Source of the DNA: Ignavibacteriales bacterium
Lineage (GTDB): Bacteria; Bacteroidota; Ignavibacteria; UBA10030; UBA8401
Length of the DNA stretch: 55,403 nt
NCBI GenBank assembly: GCA_016182545.1
Contig: JACPGG010000055.1
Location: 1-55,403, forward strand
Direction: 5' to 3'
The translations under genes were made by a program, and so were the position numbers. Positions 24,261 to 33,135 of the stretch are shown here, in pieces. Numbering within the stretch: the first letter of the stretch is position 1; each line of letters begins with the position of its first letter. The notes beneath the pieces were generated by a model that was not told the DNA's origin, made no database searches, and worked only from the letters and a program-made list of their open reading frames with translations.

Positions 24261-25697
24261 ATGGAAAAGGAACAAACAATACAGTGTATCATCAATGACC
24301 GTACCGTCTCAACCGATGCGAATCCCAATATGGTTGTGCTGGACTTTCTACGTGGAGACCAACGGTTGATGGGGACAAAGGAAGGATGCAGAGAAGGGGA
24401 CTGCGGCGCGTGCACGATTCTTGTCGGTGAATTGAACAATGGTGTGATGGATTATAAATCGGTCAACTCCTGTTTGATGCCGCTCGGCGATGCGGACGGA
24501 AAACATCTTATTACCATTGAAGGGACAAATCTTCACGATCAGTTAAATCCGATTCAGCAAGCATTCGTTGATGAGGGAGGAACACAGTGCGGTTTCTGCA
24601 CGCCGGGATTTTTAATGTCGTTTACCGGGTATTGTATGAATGCACAATCCCCTTCAGTTGAAAATGCAGTTCGTTCACTCGACGGAAACATTTGTCGTTG
24701 CACGGGGCATCCCCCGATCAAAAAAGCGGCCGCAAAGATCATCGAACGCATTACGGCACATCCTTCTACAAATGGAAAATCGAATCTCCAGCGTCTGGTA
24801 GAACAAAAAGTACTTCCGCCGTACGTATCAACAATTCCTGAACAACTTAAAGCACTTCACCGGTCAGACGGTACTCTCGCCGATGTGAAAGAACAAACGC
24901 ACATCGTTTCCGGCGGGACCGACCTGTACGTTCAGCGTGCGTTTACGATGGTTCGTGAAGGAGGGAAACGTATTTCCCAACAGAAAAAACAACCTGTAAT
25001 TTGGGAAGAAGGGAATGCGATCCATTGTTCGGGAATGACGACGGTGGAAGAATTTCAACGCTCCGATTTGATCCGCTCGCTCATTCCGAAGATCGAAGTA
25101 TTTGCGGCGCTATTTGGCTCGACACCGATCCGCAATCGCGCGACGCTTGCCGGAAATATTGTCAACGCATCACCGATCGGGGATATGACTTCCTTATTAT
25201 TGGCACTCGACGCTTCGCTTGTTCTGAGAGATGGTACACAATCGCGAACGATTTCACTCCGAAATTTCTACAAAGGGTACAAACAAATCGATAAAACTAA
25301 GAATGAGATCGTTGAAACAATCATTCTGCCGAAGCCGAAACATCCCCGGCTCATTAATTTTGAAAAAGTATCACGCAGGCGATATCTCGATATTGCAAGT
25401 GTCAATTCTGCAATGGTCATCTCGTTAGATGGTAATAAAATCATGTATGCTCATGTAACAGCAGGCGGAGTCTTTGCAACGCCTTTGTATCTTGCAAGAA
25501 CGTCAGAGTACCTTACAGGGAAAGAGATCTCATCTGATACCATTTCACAGGCGGTCTCATTCATTCAACAAGAAATAAAACCGATCAGCGATGCGCGAGG
25601 CTCTTCGGACTATAAGCGATTGTTGGCGAGGCAAGTATTCCTGGCGCATATACTCACATTCTTTCCGGATTTAAGTTTATCGAAAGAATTAATGTGA
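24261..25697 (+). CDS. xdhA: xanthine dehydrogenase, iron-sulfur/FAD subunit
   Basis: 478 residues from ATG 24261; an upstream in-frame TTG at 24225 only adds non-conserved residues. Plant-type [2Fe-2S] ligands are Cys43, 48, 51, 71 (GCREGDCGAC). The second cluster is Cys110, 113, 145, 147 (QCGFCTPGF and NICRCTGH). The FAD domain follows (VSGGTDLYVQ, STPIRNRATLAGNIVNASP). It passes electrons from the molybdenum subunit (XdhB) to NAD+ during hypoxanthine/xanthine oxidation to urate. A 102-bp terminal-inverted-repeat element separates it from xdhB. The upstream region shared with the divergent fusion gene holds another dispersed repeat. Confidence 0.95.
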   Translation: MEKEQTIQCIINDRTVSTDANPNMVVLDFLRGDQRLMGTKEGCREGDCGACTILVGELNNGVMDYKSVNSCLMPLGDADGKHLITIEGTNLHDQLNPIQQAFVDEGGTQCGFCTPGFLMSFTGYCMNAQSPSVENAVRSLDGNICRCTGHPPIKKAAAKIIERITAHPSTNGKSNLQRLVEQKVLPPYVSTIPEQLKALHRSDGTLADVKEQTHIVSGGTDLYVQRAFTMVREGGKRISQQKKQPVIWEEGNAIHCSGMTTVEEFQRSDLIRSLIPKIEVFAALFGSTPIRNRATLAGNIVNASPIGDMTSLLLALDASLVLRDGTQSRTISLRNFYKGYKQIDKTKNEIVETIILPKPKHPRLINFEKVSRRRYLDIASVNSAMVISLDGNKIMYAHVTAGGVFATPLYLARTSEYLTGKEISSDTISQAVSFIQQEIKPISDARGSSDYKRLLARQVFLAHILTFFPDLSLSKELM

Positions 25698-25708
25698 TAG
25701 AACGAATC

Positions 25709-25810
25709 GTCATTGCGAGCGAATGTTTTTTATGAGCGAAGCAATCCCCGGAATTAGAGGAGATTGCTTCGGCAATCCTTCGACTTTGCTCAGGATTGCC
25801 TCGCAATGAC
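25709..25810. repeat. 102-bp terminal-inverted-repeat element between xdhA and xdhB
   Basis: Ends gtcattgcgag / ctcgcaatgac are an 11-bp perfect inverted repeat, and inner blocks (gagcgaagcaatcc, ggattgcc) also pair. This is the CATTGCGAG type of intergenic repeat. It splits an otherwise tight operon. Confidence 0.85.
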
Positions 25811-25824
25811 ATAAAAAATTGAAT

Positions 25825-28104
25825 ATGAAAAACTTCGATTCTGAAAAACATGTTCGCGGCGAATCGCTCTTCCTGGACGACATTCCTATCCCAGAAGGGA
25901 CGCTCCACGCACATGTTTGCTATTCGAAGATCGCACACGGAACGAATCTTCGCATCGACACATCGGAAGCGCTGAAGATGAATGGTGTTCATGCGATTTT
26001 CACCGCTAAGGACATTCCGGGAGAGAATCAGATTGGCAACATTGTTTTGGATGAAGAGTTGTTTGGAGCACATGGCGTTCATTTCGTCGGTCAACCGATT
26101 GCTGTTGTTGTTGCCGATACTCCATTCAACGCTCGCTATGCATCGGAAGCGATCATCGTCGAAGTAGATAAACTTCCGGTGATCACCGATCCGCGTGTGG
26201 CGCAATCGAAGAATGAATTGATTGTTCCTCCAATAAAATTTTTGTTGGGCAACACAGAACAGGCGTGGAAAGAATGCGACGTTATTGTCAGCGGTGTTGC
26301 CGAATCAGGCGGACAGGAGCATTTGTATCTCGAGACTCAGTGCGCACTTGCAATGCCGACCGAAGGAGGGGTGAAGATCATCTCGTCTACGCAAAGTCCC
26401 ACTGCAGTGCAGCGTGTCACAGCGCGTGTGCTGGATATGCCGATGCACAAGATTGAAGTCGATGTCATACGTCTTGGCGGTGGTTTCGGCGGGAAAGAAG
26501 ATCAGGCAACACCGTGGGCTGCAATGGCTGCGCTTGCAGCAACGAAATTACATCGTCCTGTGAAATTGGTCTTGCATCGACAGGACGATATGCGCATGAC
26601 AGGAAAGCGTCATCCGTACTCGTCCGATTTCAAGATCGGATTGAAGAAAGATGGAATGATCCATGCGTATGAAGTTTCTTTCTATCAAAATGCAGGTGCT
26701 GCGTGCGATCTTTCTCCGCCCGTACTTTCCCGTTCATTGTTCCACTGCACGAACAGTTATTTTATCCCGAATGTCAGTGCTGTCGGTTATTGCTGCAGGA
26801 CGAATCTTCCGCCCAACACGGCGTTCCGCGGTTTCGGCGGACCGCAGGGGATGTTCGTTATCGAATCCGCAATTGCCAAAGCGGCTGAGGTGATGAAGAT
26901 TGACCGGCATGTCATTCAAAAGAAGAATCTTCTAAATGAAGGGGATGAATTCCCGTACGGACAAAAGACCGAACAGTGTCAAACCAGAACCAGTTGGAAT
27001 GCGCTGGAAAAGAAAATTTCAGTTGATAAAGTCCGTTCTGATATCGAGAAATTCAATTCTTCAAATCAATGGAAGAAAAAAGGTTTTGCGCTGATGCCTA
27101 TCTGTTTCGGCATTTCATTCACCAATACGATGATGAACCAGGCGAGCGCCCTTGTTCATATCTACACGGACGGAAGTGTCGGTATCAGTACTGCAGCGAT
27201 CGAGATGGGGCAGGGGGTGAACATGAAGATCGTCCGGACCGCTGAACGGGTCTTTTCAATTCCGATCGACTGGATAAGGATCGAGACCACAAATACAACC
27301 CGCATCGCAAATACTTCTCCTACTGCTGCAAGTTCCGGCGCCGACCTGAACGGAAAAGCAACATACTTCGCATGCGTGGAATTACTGAAACGATTAAAAA
27401 AGCTCGCGGCAGAAGAATTGAAGCAGGAAGATGAGGCAAAGATCGAAATGAGGAACGGCGTAATTTTCAATTCCGGAAAAGAAACCGAACTAGCATGGAA
27501 GAAACTTATCACCGTCGCTCATCAGAAACGGATTAGTCTTTCAGAGCATCATCACTATGCAACACCGAAGATTCATTTTGACGTGAAAACATCAAAAGGT
27601 CATCCATTTGCTTACCATGTGTTTGGAACGGCGCTCATTCAGGCAACGGTTGATTGCTTGCGTGGAATTTACGAAATCGATTCGGTTGATGCCGTTCACG
27701 ATTTCGGAATGAGCCTCCATCCGGCGGTCGATCTCAGCCAGGCAGAAGGTGGAATCATGCAGGGGATAGGCTGGATGACGCTCGAAGAAGTTGTTTATAA
27801 TTCAGAAGGGAAGTTACTCACAGATGCGCTTTCGACCTACAAAGTTCCTGACATTCAGTTTGCACCAAAAAGAGTGAGAGTCGACTTTCTTGAGAACTCG
27901 GAAAATACATTCGGACCATTTAACTCAAAGGCGATCGGTGAGCCGCCGTTTATGTACGGCATCGGCGCATTCTTTGCGATCCGTGAAGCGATGAAAGCGT
28001 TCCGTCCCGATCAGGAATTTCAATTCAAAGCGCCGGTGACTTCCGAGCGGGTGCTTACATCGTTATACTCGAAAGTTGCTGCTCTTGAACCTTCACTTCA
28101 GTAG
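25825..28104 (+). CDS. xdhB: xanthine dehydrogenase, molybdopterin-binding subunit
   Basis: 759 residues from ATG 25825, preceded in frame by a TTG two codons earlier. The molybdopterin-binding motifs of the xanthine oxidase family are present: GQEHLYLETQ, RLGGGFGGKEDQ, NTAFRGFGGPQGM, IEMGQGVNMKI and SPTAASSGADLNGKA. The active-site Glu is in KAIGEPPFMYG near the C-terminus. It hydroxylates hypoxanthine and xanthine. The pattern fits two-subunit bacterial XDH (XdhA/XdhB) as in Pseudomonas/Rhodobacter type. The 3' end overlaps the start of a small membrane-protein gene. Substrate could in principle be another purine or heterocycle, but the uricase pathway downstream supports xanthine. Confidence 0.95.
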   Translation: MKNFDSEKHVRGESLFLDDIPIPEGTLHAHVCYSKIAHGTNLRIDTSEALKMNGVHAIFTAKDIPGENQIGNIVLDEELFGAHGVHFVGQPIAVVVADTPFNARYASEAIIVEVDKLPVITDPRVAQSKNELIVPPIKFLLGNTEQAWKECDVIVSGVAESGGQEHLYLETQCALAMPTEGGVKIISSTQSPTAVQRVTARVLDMPMHKIEVDVIRLGGGFGGKEDQATPWAAMAALAATKLHRPVKLVLHRQDDMRMTGKRHPYSSDFKIGLKKDGMIHAYEVSFYQNAGAACDLSPPVLSRSLFHCTNSYFIPNVSAVGYCCRTNLPPNTAFRGFGGPQGMFVIESAIAKAAEVMKIDRHVIQKKNLLNEGDEFPYGQKTEQCQTRTSWNALEKKISVDKVRSDIEKFNSSNQWKKKGFALMPICFGISFTNTMMNQASALVHIYTDGSVGISTAAIEMGQGVNMKIVRTAERVFSIPIDWIRIETTNTTRIANTSPTAASSGADLNGKATYFACVELLKRLKKLAAEELKQEDEAKIEMRNGVIFNSGKETELAWKKLITVAHQKRISLSEHHHYATPKIHFDVKTSKGHPFAYHVFGTALIQATVDCLRGIYEIDSVDAVHDFGMSLHPAVDLSQAEGGIMQGIGWMTLEEVVYNSEGKLLTDALSTYKVPDIQFAPKRVRVDFLENSENTFGPFNSKAIGEPPFMYGIGAFFAIREAMKAFRPDQEFQFKAPVTSERVLTSLYSKVAALEPSLQ

Positions 28105-28567
28105 ATCAAACGCAATACAAAGCGCACTCATATATGCGGCAGGTGATACGGTAGCATCGCTTCTCACGAATTCATCATCATATCCGAGAATGATGGGGAT
28201 TGCACTTGTTGCGGCGACACTCTACACGATCGAGATCCCGAATTATTTCCGATGGATCAACCGATACACGGAATCAATGAGCGTCGGGAAAGCGGGGATC
28301 AGACGTACACTGTTTGCGATGATCTATTTCAATCCGTTGTGGATAGCACGGCATCTGGCATTTGTGCAATTGTTTTCAGGGCAACCGGTAACATGGGGAG
28401 TGGTGAGTATCGGATTCTGGTCTTTTATCTATAACATTCCTGCAGCAGTCGGCGTGAATTACTTCATTCAAACAAGATTACCGTTGCGGTTCCGATTTCT
28501 TGCCAGTTCATTTTTCTCCGCCCTCCTGGCAGTCTATTATGCAATGAGCGAGGTTTGGTTCAAATGA
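28076..28567 (+). CDS. small integral membrane protein, Mpv17/PMP22-like pattern
   Basis: 163 residues if started at TTG 28076 (TTG 28085 is equally possible; no ATG is near). It overlaps the xdhB end by about 20-29 bases and the xdhC start by four (ATGA), so it is tightly embedded in the xdh operon. Four hydrophobic segments are visible. The order of motifs IYAAGDTVASLL, then PNYFRWINRY, then NYFIQTRLPLRFRFLASS resembles the Gly-Asp, hxWY and N-F-x-PxRxR signatures of the eukaryotic Mpv17/PMP22 family. That likeness is my pattern reading, not a search. Function unknown; a membrane role in purine or xanthine handling is plausible from context only. Confidence 0.7.
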   Translation: MLLLNLHFSRSNAIQSALIYAAGDTVASLLTNSSSYPRMMGIALVAATLYTIEIPNYFRWINRYTESMSVGKAGIRRTLFAMIYFNPLWIARHLAFVQLFSGQPVTWGVVSIGFWSFIYNIPAAVGVNYFIQTRLPLRFRFLASSFFSALLAVYYAMSEVWFK

Positions 28568-29526
28568 AAGAACTTGGTTTCTGGCAATTTGTTTCCGATC
28601 AACTACAGATGCAGCATCCCGTAATGCTTGTTGCGGTTGTGGATTACGAAAAAGGTTCGCCGGGAAAAACTGGTTTCAAAATGGCTGTCACCGCAGGAGA
28701 GACACACGGTACGATCGGCGGCGGTGTGATGGAATTTAATCTCATCCAACAATCACGGGAGTTTCTTTCTGCCCAAAAAGGCCTCCGGCATATAAAAAAA
28801 TTAGTTCACAATCCAAACACGACTGTTGGAGAACCATCGGGACTTATCTGTGCCGGATCTCAAACGATCACCGTCATTTCTCTCACGCTGCATGATATTG
28901 AAACTGTGATCAATATCCTTTCCGCATTGAAATGGTATGCCCCATCGAATCTTGCCCTTTCAAACAACGGACTCGCATTTCACATGGGAAAACAACCTGT
29001 GCATAACCAATTCAGTTGGGTGAAAGAACAGGAGTGGATGTACCGAGAAAATATCGGTTCTGAATTCACTGTGTATATTATTGGAGGAGGTCATGTCGGG
29101 TTGGCAACTGCACGGGTTCTGCAAACATTGGATGTCAATGTGGTGCTGATCGACGACAGAGTAGATGCCCCTGCCATGAAAGATCCGTCGCTTTTTGTTC
29201 GTAAGATAGTTGCATCGTACGAAACGATCGGACAGCATGTTGAGGAGGGAGATGCAAGTTTTATTGTTACAGTAACATCGGCACTTCAGAGCGATCGGAT
29301 GGCGCTCCAGAGCATTCTCGGAAAAAAATTCGGTTACATCGGACTGATGGGAACGCAGGCAAAAATTTCCCGGATCCTGAATTCATTTTCGCCGTCGGAG
29401 AAAAAATCATTTGATGGTATTCACGCTCCGATTGGAATAGATATTGGCAGTAAAACTGTGGAAGAAATTGCAGTCAGCATTGCGGCTGACGTGATTAAAG
29501 AAAAGAATAAAAATATAGATTATTAA
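28564..29526 (+). CDS. xdhC: XdhC/CoxI-family molybdenum cofactor insertion protein
   Basis: 320 residues from ATG 28564, overlapping the previous stop by four bases. N-terminal XdhC/CoxI domain: DYEKGSPGKTGFKMAV and GTIGGGVMEFN. A Rossmann-like C-terminal domain: VYIIGGGHVGLATAR, FGYIGLMGTQAKI, and HAPIGIDIGSKTVEEIAVS, the typical end motif. The family binds sulfurated molybdopterin and loads it into XdhB. The usual Cys-Gly-Gly of the middle loop reads CAGS here. The protein completes an xdhA-xdhB-x-xdhC operon with allantoicase 10 bases downstream. Confidence 0.93.
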   Translation: MKELGFWQFVSDQLQMQHPVMLVAVVDYEKGSPGKTGFKMAVTAGETHGTIGGGVMEFNLIQQSREFLSAQKGLRHIKKLVHNPNTTVGEPSGLICAGSQTITVISLTLHDIETVINILSALKWYAPSNLALSNNGLAFHMGKQPVHNQFSWVKEQEWMYRENIGSEFTVYIIGGGHVGLATARVLQTLDVNVVLIDDRVDAPAMKDPSLFVRKIVASYETIGQHVEEGDASFIVTVTSALQSDRMALQSILGKKFGYIGLMGTQAKISRILNSFSPSEKKSFDGIHAPIGIDIGSKTVEEIAVSIAADVIKEKNKNIDY

Positions 29527-29536
29527 GGACTCAACT

Positions 29537-30550
29537 ATGTCATCAACAAATACAGAACCTGCTGTTTTTCCCACGCTCATCGATCTTGCGGCGGAACGCA
29601 TCGGCGGGAAAGCATTGTTAGCAAGCGATGATTTTTTTGCAGAGAAGGAAAACCTTCTCAAACCCGGTCGGGGAATTTTTATTCCCGGTAAATACACAAA
29701 CCGCGGAAAGTTGATGGACGGCTGGGAGTCGCGCCGCAAGCGGGCACGCGGGCATGACTGGTGTATCATCCAACTCGGTGCTGCAGGTATCATCAAAGGA
29801 GTGGATATCGACACGAATTTTTTCTTGGGAAACAACCCTGCCTATGCATCAATTGAAGCAATACATGCGACATCAAAGAGCAACGCGAAAAGTCTTGCTG
29901 CCGCAAAGGAATGGGTAGAAATTCTTCCGAAGTCCCCGCTCAAACCCGGCTCGCAAAATATTTTTTCAGTCTCTGATGCGGGAGAATGGACGCATGTTCG
30001 TCTCAACATTTATCCCGATGGCGGAGTTGCGCGTTTCAGAGTCTACGGTGATGTCGCTCCGCTGCGTAATCATAAAACAGGTGCGGTGATCGATCTTGTT
30101 TCAATTTTGGAGGGAGGAAAAGCGATTGCGGCGAGTGATATGTTCTTTTCTCCAATGAACAATCTCTTAATGCCGGGTCGGGCTGCCGATATGGGAGATG
30201 GTTGGGAAACGCGTCGCAGAAGAGGTCCGGGGTTTGATTGGGTCATTATCAAATTGGGTGTGCCGGGAACTGTCTCGAAAATCGAAGTGGACACGAACCA
30301 TTTCAAAGGGAATTATCCCGACTCATGTTCGATTGAATTCTGCAATGAACACAATTTCCCCGTTGACGGAATGACAATGCACGATATTGAATGGAAGGAA
30401 CTTCTTCCGAAGACAAAACTGAAACCAAACTCGAGGCATTTCTTTGAGAAGGAATTGCAAAAAGCCGGTATTGCCACTCATGTTCGGTTGAACATTTTTC
30501 CCGATGGCGGTGTCAGCAGATTGCGGGTGTGGGGAAAAATGGAGCATTGA
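29537..30550 (+). CDS. alc: allantoicase
   Basis: 337 residues made of two similar allantoicase repeats (about 12-175 and 185-335). The repeated motifs are LLASDDFFAEKENLL / IAASDMFFSPMNNLL, MDGWESRRKR / GDGWETRRRR, and HVRLNIYPDGGVARFRVYG / HVRLNIFPDGGVSRLRVWG. It hydrolyses allantoate to (S)-ureidoglycolate and urea. ATG 29537 follows the xdhC stop by 10 bases with an aaggac ribosome site. It ends one base before the stop of the convergent uricase gene, so the two purine units meet tail to tail. No terminator is visible between them. Confidence 0.95.
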   Translation: MSSTNTEPAVFPTLIDLAAERIGGKALLASDDFFAEKENLLKPGRGIFIPGKYTNRGKLMDGWESRRKRARGHDWCIIQLGAAGIIKGVDIDTNFFLGNNPAYASIEAIHATSKSNAKSLAAAKEWVEILPKSPLKPGSQNIFSVSDAGEWTHVRLNIYPDGGVARFRVYGDVAPLRNHKTGAVIDLVSILEGGKAIAASDMFFSPMNNLLMPGRAADMGDGWETRRRRGPGFDWVIIKLGVPGTVSKIEVDTNHFKGNYPDSCSIEFCNEHNFPVDGMTMHDIEWKELLPKTKLKPNSRHFFEKELQKAGIATHVRLNIFPDGGVSRLRVWGKMEH

Positions 30551-30551
30551 A

Positions 30552-31367
30552 TTATTTTCTTCGCAACGTTCCTTCGATCAATCCGTGCGGCTCATCGGTG
30601 GGAACGAAGATTTCGTTTTTATTCTCCATCCCAAATTGTTCAAGATTGAACAGGAGGCAATGTTTGTTCGGCATTGAAATGGAAATCTCTTCAATATCTT
30701 TGCATTGCTCCAGCGCCGCTTCTCCCATCAAGTATAAACTCTGCTGCACTGAATAGCTGTAATGCTGAGCAAATTTTTCGAGCAATGTCTGTCTGATTGT
30801 TTTTCTTGCAGCATTGAAATCATGTTTCGACGAGTTGAATTTCCATCGCACATTCATGCTTGTGGCAAAGATCCGATCGTGCGTTTCTTTTAAGGTTGTG
30901 TATTGGTCGTGGATGTAGTTTTCAAATCCGGAATCGGTCGTTTTCAGAATTGTCAGATCGTTTACACCCGATTCGATGCTGTGTCCGGTACGAGTAGAAA
31001 TGACTTTACTTACCTGTCGTTCATTCCCGCCATGTACGAACGAAAAGGGATGGGGTTCCGATTTGCCATCGTTGTTGATGGAAATCCGTTTCCAAGTCGT
31101 TTCAAACAGTGAAATTCTCGTTTCGGCGACATCAGGATTAGTGGCGAGAAAATGATCGGCGAGTATCATTCCGAATTCTTCGATCGATTGGAACTCGTGC
31201 TTCTTTGCCATTACATAGACAGTGTCAGTATGCACGCGGTCGAATTTCCCTTTCAATTGGATGTCGACTGAAATTTCTTTGATGTCGTGCCGCTCGCCGT
31301 TGCGGCTCACTTTCACAACTCTGACGCGCGATTTGCCATAGTTATTGCTGACTAAAGTCGCAGACAT
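30552..31367 (-). CDS. urate oxidase (uricase)
   Basis: 271 residues, a cofactor-free tunnelling-fold enzyme. Motifs: the N-terminal NNYGKSRVRVVKV, the catalytic Thr-Asp in VHTDTVYVMAKKHEFQSIEEF (first T-fold), FVHGGNERQVSKV, and SYSVQQSLYLMGEAAL with the substrate-binding Gln. NKHCLLFNLEQFGMENKNE and the C-terminal PHG...IEGTLRRK are typical. It oxidises urate to 5-hydroxyisourate, which the HIU hydrolase encoded just upstream then processes. ATG 31367 has a strong aaggag ribosome site. It is the last gene of the minus-strand purine unit. Confidence 0.96.
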   Translation of the reverse strand: MSATLVSNNYGKSRVRVVKVSRNGERHDIKEISVDIQLKGKFDRVHTDTVYVMAKKHEFQSIEEFGMILADHFLATNPDVAETRISLFETTWKRISINNDGKSEPHPFSFVHGGNERQVSKVISTRTGHSIESGVNDLTILKTTDSGFENYIHDQYTTLKETHDRIFATSMNVRWKFNSSKHDFNAARKTIRQTLLEKFAQHYSYSVQQSLYLMGEAALEQCKDIEEISISMPNKHCLLFNLEQFGMENKNEIFVPTDEPHGLIEGTLRRK

Positions 31368-31394
31368 GTATTGCTCCTTTCAAAAAACTATACT

Positions 31395-31413
31395 CGCGAC
31401 CTTAAAGGTCGCG
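31395..31413. repeat. hairpin in the uraH-uricase gap
   Basis: cgcgacct / aggtcgcg (8 bp, loop taa). The flanks (actcgcgacc ... gcgcctac) match a short repeat type I have seen in related intergenic regions. Confidence 0.7.
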
Positions 31414-31425
31414 CCTACAAAAAGG

Positions 31426-31773
31426 TTAGCTTCCTCTATATGTGGAATATCCGTACGGGTTCAACAACAGCGGAACGTGATACGATCTGTTCGTTTCAGT
31501 TATCTCAAAGACAATCTGAACATACGGGTAGAACGCAGGGACTTTGTTCGATTGAAAATATTTTCCCGTTTCAAATGTCAATCGATAGATACCTGTTTGA
31601 AGAACGTGAGATTCAGGGAGCAGGTTGTGAACTCTCCCGTCGGAATTTGTCTTTCCGGATGCAATCTTCTTCCAATCGTTTGCCGGGGATTGAAACTGCA
31701 GCGAAACAGCAATCCCTTCAGCAGGAATGCCGCGCGTTGTATCGAGCACATGTGTGGTGATAGGGCTTTTCAT
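31426..31773 (-). CDS. uraH: 5-hydroxyisourate hydrolase (transthyretin-like)
   Basis: 115 residues, full length for the family. Catalytic His8 (ITTHVLDTTRG), Arg47 (DGRVHNLL) and His99 (SYHVPLLLNP), and the diagnostic C-terminus YRGS. It converts 5-hydroxyisourate to OHCU in the cytoplasm (no signal peptide). The product goes to the OHCU decarboxylase encoded at 34498. It lies between the CitE-like gene and uricase in the minus-strand unit; a short hairpin at 31395-31413 separates it from uricase. Confidence 0.96.
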   Translation of the reverse strand: MKSPITTHVLDTTRGIPAEGIAVSLQFQSPANDWKKIASGKTNSDGRVHNLLPESHVLQTGIYRLTFETGKYFQSNKVPAFYPYVQIVFEITETNRSYHVPLLLNPYGYSTYRGS

Positions 31774-31837
31774 TGATTTTACTTTCTTCTGTTCTGTAAT
31801 ATTTTTACGAATGACCTGCTTCTGATCTCATCCAGCG

Positions 31838-33115
31838 TCAAGCGATCAATGTCGCTTGCGCTGCTTTTTCGACGAATGTTTTCAACCTGACCGAAGCAGA
31901 TTCAAGTCCTTGAATGAAGAACGCATACACCGCAGCATACCGCACCGGCAATTGCGCAGGATGAAGATCCCATCCCTGATAATACGCGTTCATCAATGAA
32001 TGATTTACATGTTCAAAGTTGAGTTTCCAAACACGATGGACAACGTCGCGGTTTTCTTTTCGTTGCTTCGGGGATAATTTTTTCCCTTTCTCTGCACGAT
32101 GCGGACCGACAGGCATGACATTCGTTGCGCCATCGGATATCCAGATGCCTGTTCCGGCAAGAGAGACTTTCATAACTGTTCGTGCGAAATCACATGCCGG
32201 ATGGACCATACTTTGGAATGCTGCGGTGATATTGTTGGATGCCGTATAATCATAAACCCCAAAATGTGCAGCAACGCAACGTCCCTCAGAAGATGCGACA
32301 AACGCCGGCAATGCGCTTTCACCAATACTGTTGAAGATCGACTGCGGAGTTTCAACCATGATTTCGAGTTTCAGAGAGGCGGATGGGAGTGAATTTTTGA
32401 TTTCCAGAATTTTCAACAGTTCAACGAGCGCCGTTACCTGCTCAGGGATGACCACTTTCGGGAGAGTGACAACAAAGTTGTCCGGAAGTTTTTTGTTTGA
32501 ATTATTAACAAGTGTCGAAATAAAAATATCCAGCGTACGGATGCTTCGATTCTTTAATTCCTCGGTGAATGGTTTTATCCTGATCCCGATAAAGGGAGGG
32601 AGAAGGTTTTCATTCATTCCTCGAACGATTTCCATAGCCGTTGATGCGGCGTGTCCGTCTTCTTCAGCATCGGGTCGATTTCCATACCCGTCTTCAAAAT
32701 CAATGCGGAAATCTTCCACCGGCTCACGTCTCAATTTCTCGATCACACGTTCATAGATAATGTACGCAAGCCAGGCATGTTCATTCGTTTTTCGAACGGC
32801 GTCACTGTTTTTTTTCAACTTCTTTTCAAGAGTACTAATTTGAGCATTCGATTTCGGCAATCGTTCATTGCCGGGCAATCCGATGCCGCGAGCGAACTCA
32901 ACAAAATTGAGAGCATTTTCGGCGAGAGAGTTCAACGCCGTTGCACCTAATTTTGAGGCTGTGTCCGCTTTAAAAATCTGCGCCCCGCCGTAGACCGTAT
33001 GAACGGGCTGTCGTTTGTCGGAATCACCGGGATATTTTTTGGAGAACGCTGAATTGGCAATTCGCAATCTGGAAACAATGGTTTCGATAGATTGCGGTGT
33101 CAATGTTGAGTGCAT
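31838..33115 (-). CDS. CitE/HpcH-like TIM-barrel protein (DUF6986-like), candidate glyoxylate/ureidoglycolate enzyme
   Basis: 425 residues from ATG 33115, chosen because aggaagag lies 8 bases upstream; the frame is open for 19 more codons. Aldolase/citrate-lyase features: DFRIDFEDGYG (137-144 region), VVTLPKVVIPEQV, the Mg-binding glutamate in KLEIMVETPQSI (about 255), and HFGVYDYTASNN (about 285-295). It is longer than CitE and has extra N- and C-terminal helices. Similar proteins near urate genes are often labelled DUF6986 or 'phosphoenolpyruvate kinase'. It is the only unassigned cytoplasmic enzyme in the purine units. It may act on glyoxylate or ureidoglycolate; this is inference. It lies 20 bases after agcS. 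Confidence 0.7.
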   Translation of the reverse strand: MHSTLTPQSIETIVSRLRIANSAFSKKYPGDSDKRQPVHTVYGGAQIFKADTASKLGATALNSLAENALNFVEFARGIGLPGNERLPKSNAQISTLEKKLKKNSDAVRKTNEHAWLAYIIYERVIEKLRREPVEDFRIDFEDGYGNRPDAEEDGHAASTAMEIVRGMNENLLPPFIGIRIKPFTEELKNRSIRTLDIFISTLVNNSNKKLPDNFVVTLPKVVIPEQVTALVELLKILEIKNSLPSASLKLEIMVETPQSIFNSIGESALPAFVASSEGRCVAAHFGVYDYTASNNITAAFQSMVHPACDFARTVMKVSLAGTGIWISDGATNVMPVGPHRAEKGKKLSPKQRKENRDVVHRVWKLNFEHVNHSLMNAYYQGWDLHPAQLPVRYAAVYAFFIQGLESASVRLKTFVEKAAQATLIA

Positions 33116-33135
33116 ATGATACTCTTCCTGTAAAA

